NCBI GenBank assembly: GCA_938039145.1
Contig: CALHVG010000081.1
Span: 1 to 7,467 of the forward strand
DNA: 7,467 nucleotides
Origin: an uncultured Treponema sp.
GTDB lineage: Bacteria > Spirochaetota > Spirochaetia > Treponematales > Treponemataceae
Direction of reading: 5' to 3'
Numbering within the stretch: the first letter of the stretch is position 1; every line of letters starts with the position of its first letter. Shown piece after piece: positions 4,720-7,467 of this stretch. The position numbers and the translations under genes are program-made. Below the pieces are notes generated by a model, which had not been told where the DNA came from, made no database searches, and was given only the letters and a program-made list of their open reading frames with translations.

Positions 4720-5709
4720 ATGAAAGAAAATCGCATAAGTGAATTTGATTTGGAAGAATGCCGCAAAATGGCTGAAGAATGCCGTAAAGAGGCGGCAAAA
4801 AGACTTGTTGCGCAGGAATCCTTGGTGAACGGAATCCTGATTGCGTTTATTGCAGGCGGACACGTGCTTCTTGAAGGCGTTCCGGGGCTTGCAAAAACGC
4901 TTGCCGTAAAAACGTTTGCGGAGATTTCCGGGCTTGATTTTAAAAGAATACAATTTACGCCCGACCTTTTGCCCGCGGATTTAAGCGGAACTTTGATTTA
5001 TGAGCAGGCAAAGGGAACTTTCAGCGTGCGAAAAGGCCCTGTTTTTTCGAACGTTGTTCTTGCAGACGAGATAAACCGTTCGCCTGCAAAAGTTCAGTCG
5101 GCAATGCTTGAAGCTATGGAAGAAAATCAGGTTACGATAGGAGAGGAATCTTATCCTTTGCCGGAACCTTTTTTTGTCCTTGCAACGCAAAATCCAATCG
5201 AGCAGGAAGGAACGTACAATCTTCCCGAGGCGGAACTCGACAGGTTTCTTCTGAAACTGAATCTTTCGTATCCGAGTGCCGAAGATGAGGTGAAAATCAT
5301 AGAAACACAAGGAAACGCATCTCAGGTTCCGGTCAGAAAAGTCCTTTCTGCAAAAGAACTTTTGAAATTCAGAGAACTGAACTCATCCATCGTATGCGAC
5401 GAAAAAATAGTCGAATATATAGTTCAGATTGTTTCCGTTACCAGACCTTCAAGCAAAAATCGGAACAGGCACGATATAACCCGCTACATAAAAGTCGGCG
5501 CTTCTCCAAGAGCGGGAATCGCCATGCTGAAATGCGCAAAAGCCACTGCAATGCTTTCGGGGCGTTCGTTTGTTCTGCCGGAAGACGTTAAGGAAGTTGC
5601 CGCCATGGTTTTGCGCCACAGGATTGTTCTTTCATACGAAGCTGCCGCAGACGGCGTTACTTCGGACGAAATAATAGCGAAGATATTGGATTTTATTCCC
5701 GTTCCGTAA
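4720..5709 (+). CDS. moxR: MoxR-family AAA+ ATPase
   Basis: A 329-residue cytosolic AAA+ ATPase of the MoxR group (AAA_3 core plus AAA_lid_2), thought to act as a chaperone in maturing protein complexes together with VWA-domain partners. Seen in order: Walker A GVPGLAKT (53-60, Lys59), FTPDLLPADLSG (79-90), Walker B VVLADE (112-117, Asp116-Glu117) followed by INRSPAKVQ, sensor 1 TQNPIEQEGT (Asn158), arginine finger in LDRF (Arg175), and sensor 2 GASPRAG (Arg264) in the lid. All catalytic residues are intact and the length is normal. The ATG has AAGG (4709-4712) 7 nt upstream. The DUF58 gene starts 14 nt after its stop. No clear plus-strand promoter was found in the 87-bp gap, although TTGACT occurs at 4654-4659. 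Confidence 0.95.
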   Translation: MKENRISEFDLEECRKMAEECRKEAAKRLVAQESLVNGILIAFIAGGHVLLEGVPGLAKTLAVKTFAEISGLDFKRIQFTPDLLPADLSGTLIYEQAKGTFSVRKGPVFSNVVLADEINRSPAKVQSAMLEAMEENQVTIGEESYPLPEPFFVLATQNPIEQEGTYNLPEAELDRFLLKLNLSYPSAEDEVKIIETQGNASQVPVRKVLSAKELLKFRELNSSIVCDEKIVEYIVQIVSVTRPSSKNRNRHDITRYIKVGASPRAGIAMLKCAKATAMLSGRSFVLPEDVKEVAAMVLRHRIVLSYEAAADGVTSDEIIAKILDFIPVP

Positions 5710-5723
5710 AATGAAGAAAGAAT

Positions 5724-6620
5724 ATGAAGAATTTTCTAAGGGGCAATAAAGAATCCCTCTCAAAGAAAGTTTCGTGCCTTAGGCTTTCGTCAAAAGCAAT
5801 CGCGGACAGCCTGAAAGGCGGCTCGTTCCGTTCTCTTTACAGAGGACAGGGAATCGAATTTTCAGGGGTAAGGGAATATCTTAGAGGCGACGACGTAAGG
5901 AGCATTGACTGGAACGTTACGGCAAGAATGTGCAAGCCTTACGTAAAAATGTTCGAAGAAGACAGGCAGCTCCGGGTGTTCCTTGTGGTTGACCGCTCTT
6001 TTTCGATGTTCACGGGAACGAACGGAAAAGTAAAATACGAACAGGCGGCTGAAACGGCTGCAATTCTTACGATGGCGGCTGAAATAAACGAAAGCCCGAT
6101 AGGTGCCGTTTTTTTTGACGGAAAAATAAACTTCACGGCTGAACCTAAGGCAGGCGCGGGGCAGACAATGCTTCTTCTTTCACGGCTGGATGAAGTTGAG
6201 GCGGTTAATAACGGTTCCGCGCTGAAAAACGCCCTTCTGGGAGCCGTAAAAATGATAAAAAACTGTTCGATGATTTTTGTGATTTCCGATTTCAGAGTCG
6301 GCGGCTGGGAAGAAGAGTTCAAAATGCTTTCCCAAAAAAACGATGTTACTTTGATAAAAATTACAGAGCCCGGAGAACTGGAAATCCCTGAAATCGGCTC
6401 GGTGCCGTTCACGGATTCTGAAACGGGCGCAAAACTCATGCTTCCGACTTCAGAGCCTTCGTTAAAATCCATGTGGCGGGACGAATTCCGAAAACGAAAC
6501 GAACGGCTCAAGGATTTTGCGGCAAAGCACGGGTCCTATTTTATTTCGATTTCTACGGAAGAGGATGCGCTTTTGGTTCTGCTAAGGCATTTTGCACTTA
6601 GAGAAGAGGTGAAAAAATGA
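5724..6620 (+). CDS. DUF58 protein with VWA-like MIDAS motif
   Basis: A 298-residue protein of the DUF58 family, the usual partner of MoxR. The function is not established; the fold is predicted to be von Willebrand factor A-like and metal-binding. The family signature is at residues 51-68: EYLRGDDVRSIDWNVTAR. It is followed by strand VFLVVD and the MIDAS-type DRSFS (Asp90, Ser92, Ser94). A further acidic position occurs in VISDF (Asp189). There is no signal peptide or membrane segment, so this is the short cytosolic class of about 300 residues. The ATG at 5724 has only a weak purine stretch (5714-5720) before it, and expression may depend on coupling to moxR. Its TGA overlaps the next gene's ATG as ATGA. 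Confidence 0.93.
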   Translation: MKNFLRGNKESLSKKVSCLRLSSKAIADSLKGGSFRSLYRGQGIEFSGVREYLRGDDVRSIDWNVTARMCKPYVKMFEEDRQLRVFLVVDRSFSMFTGTNGKVKYEQAAETAAILTMAAEINESPIGAVFFDGKINFTAEPKAGAGQTMLLLSRLDEVEAVNNGSALKNALLGAVKMIKNCSMIFVISDFRVGGWEEEFKMLSQKNDVTLIKITEPGELEIPEIGSVPFTDSETGAKLMLPTSEPSLKSMWRDEFRKRNERLKDFAAKHGSYFISISTEEDALLVLLRHFALREEVKK

Positions 6621-7467
6621 AAAAAACGCTTTTTCTTTTTGCCGCAATTTTTTGTTCATTTTATGCCCGTGTTTTTTCAGAGGACGGATTTTTTCAGCAG
6701 CTGATTCCGCATCGGGTTTTTGTAGGCGATACCGCAGAACTTAGAATCACATTCGATTCTTCTATAGATTTTTTTAAGGACGAACCCGAATCCGACGAAA
6801 AAACGCTGAATATTGAAAAACTTCCGTTTCAAGCGGATAACGACGAGTTTTCCGTGCAGAACGCCGTTCTAAGAAAAAACGGTTCTTCCTGCACTGTGAT
6901 ATTAATTCTTACTCCTTGGAAAACGGGAAATATTGTGCTTCCTTCATTTGACCTTATGCCGCTTTTGACCGCGGATACTTTTGCTCCATTGATGATAAGC
7001 CCGAATCCGTTTGAAGTAAGTTCCGTTCTTTCAGGCGAAAGCGAGGAGCTGTTTTTTCCGCCGATTGCGCCGCTTCTTGTGCCTGGAACTATATATTTTG
7101 TCTGGCTTTTTATCGTTCTTTTTTTGATTTTTTTGCTTTTCCTGCTGATTCTTTTTATGCGCCGAAAAAAAATCATGGATTTTATAAAAATGCGCATTCT
7201 TCTTTCGTTTTACGCAAAGAACGCAAGGCGGACTTTAAAAGAGCTTAAACGCCTGGAAGAAAAAGATAAAAAAATCGATGTAGAGGTTTCAAATGGTTCT
7301 TTGCAGATGGGAGATAACACAATTAAATTGAGTGTTAAAGCTCTTGAAGGGCAATATCAAGCTTGGAAAGAAGATGTTAAGGTTGTTATAATAGAGAAAA
7401 AAGCTGTAGACCTTAAGTTGAAGTCTTTAAAACTATACGAAGGAAAAAAAGATGAAGTAGAGGTTGA
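6617..7467 (+). CDS. One-pass membrane protein of moxR operon, partial, possibly chimeric
   Basis: Open to the window end with 283 complete codons visible and no stop. The ATG overlaps the DUF58 stop (ATGA), with GAGG (6606-6609) 7 nt upstream. Residues 1-21 look like a signal peptide (MKKTLFLFAAIFCSFYA), and 22-157 an extracellular or periplasmic beta-type domain starting with HRVFVGDTAELRITF, reminiscent of BatD. Residues 159-181 are a strong membrane helix followed by RRKK, then a basic cytosolic tail with YAKNARRTLKELKRLEE. This matches the third gene expected in spirochaetal moxR-DUF58 clusters. From about residue 220 the sequence changes to an AT-richer, beta-repeat-like stretch (DVEVSNGSLQ onward) that looks unrelated and would lie on the cytosolic side. 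No family could be named with certainty for either half. Confidence 0.75.
   Translation, partial: MKKTLFLFAAIFCSFYARVFSEDGFFQQLIPHRVFVGDTAELRITFDSSIDFFKDEPESDEKTLNIEKLPFQADNDEFSVQNAVLRKNGSSCTVILILTPWKTGNIVLPSFDLMPLLTADTFAPLMISPNPFEVSSVLSGESEELFFPPIAPLLVPGTIYFVWLFIVLFLIFLLFLLILFMRRKKIMDFIKMRILLSFYAKNARRTLKELKRLEEKDKKIDVEVSNGSLQMGDNTIKLSVKALEGQYQAWKEDVKVVIIEKKAVDLKLKSLKLYEGKKDEVEV
7277..7467 (+). other. Composition-shifted, beta-repeat-like segment
   Basis: Directly after the A-rich GATAAAAAAA (7265-7274), G+C falls to about one third by hand count. Codon choice turns to GTT, AAG, GAT and ATA. The translated segment alternates hydrophobic and charged residues (IKLSVKALEG, VKVVIIEKKAVDLKLKSLK), as in Ig-like or treponemal surface repeats. 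GTAGAGGTT after an A7 tract occurs at both 7280-7288 and 7457-7465, 177 bp (59 codons) apart, encoding VEV in the same frame each time. This may be the start of a second repeat unit. Confidence 0.5.

Noticed and set aside
4633..4953. N-terminal extension of the aminotransferase
   Set aside because: It is an open frame antisense to moxR with low-complexity Phe/His-rich sequence. The family N-terminus begins at the ATG at 4632, and the promoter lies inside the extension.
5939..6511. 190-codon minus-strand frame inside the DUF58 gene
   Set aside because: It is an antisense Ser-rich shadow of conserved DUF58 coding sequence, with no start context.

Overview
The window looks like a piece of a spirochaete chromosome, most likely Treponema. 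This rests on three things, and no database search was possible. It has a leucine-rich-repeat lipoprotein of the treponemal kind behind an InlB-type beta domain. Its lipoprotein signal peptides have the relaxed lipoboxes usual in spirochaetes. Its gene order moxR, DUF58 gene, one-pass membrane protein gene matches the spirochaetal aerotolerance (bat-like) cluster.

Left part (1-2066) is accessory and repeat-rich. It opens inside a TCGT tetranucleotide microsatellite (1-55). A leader with two hairpins follows, then a surface lipoprotein gene with five exact-length 21-residue LRRs (268-1359). The 707 bases from 1360 to 2066 hold no credible gene. They hold two copies of a 58-bp module (1389-1446, 1514-1571), each ending in a long hairpin whose stem sequence differs between copies while pairing is kept. 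They also hold a strictly phased array of ten 23-bp units (1605-1834), a second copy of a 30-bp module (1460-1489, 1835-1864), a candidate bidirectional terminator and two further hairpins. Each 23-bp unit reads as arm, constant loop RCRTAA, complementary arm, 5-nt spacer. The arms change along the array but mostly stay complementary.

Middle part (2067-4632, minus strand) is an ordinary two-gene operon: a class I/II PLP aminotransferase, then an overlapping GTG-started solute-binding lipoprotein. Its likely promoter lies in the 87-bp divergent gap at 4633-4719, so close to the aminotransferase ATG that the mRNA would be nearly leaderless.

Right part (4720-7467, plus strand) starts a second operon: a MoxR AAA+ ATPase, a short DUF58 protein with a MIDAS motif, and a membrane protein that overlaps it by ATGA. 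In related operons MoxR and DUF58 proteins are thought to act with VWA-domain membrane proteins in envelope or protein-complex maturation. VWA (BatA/BatB) genes would be expected next. Instead, about 40 residues after its membrane segment, the third protein runs in frame into AT-richer, differently coded, beta-repeat-like sequence that continues off the window. This is either a real gene fusion or a misassembly. Both ends of the window lie in or near repeats.
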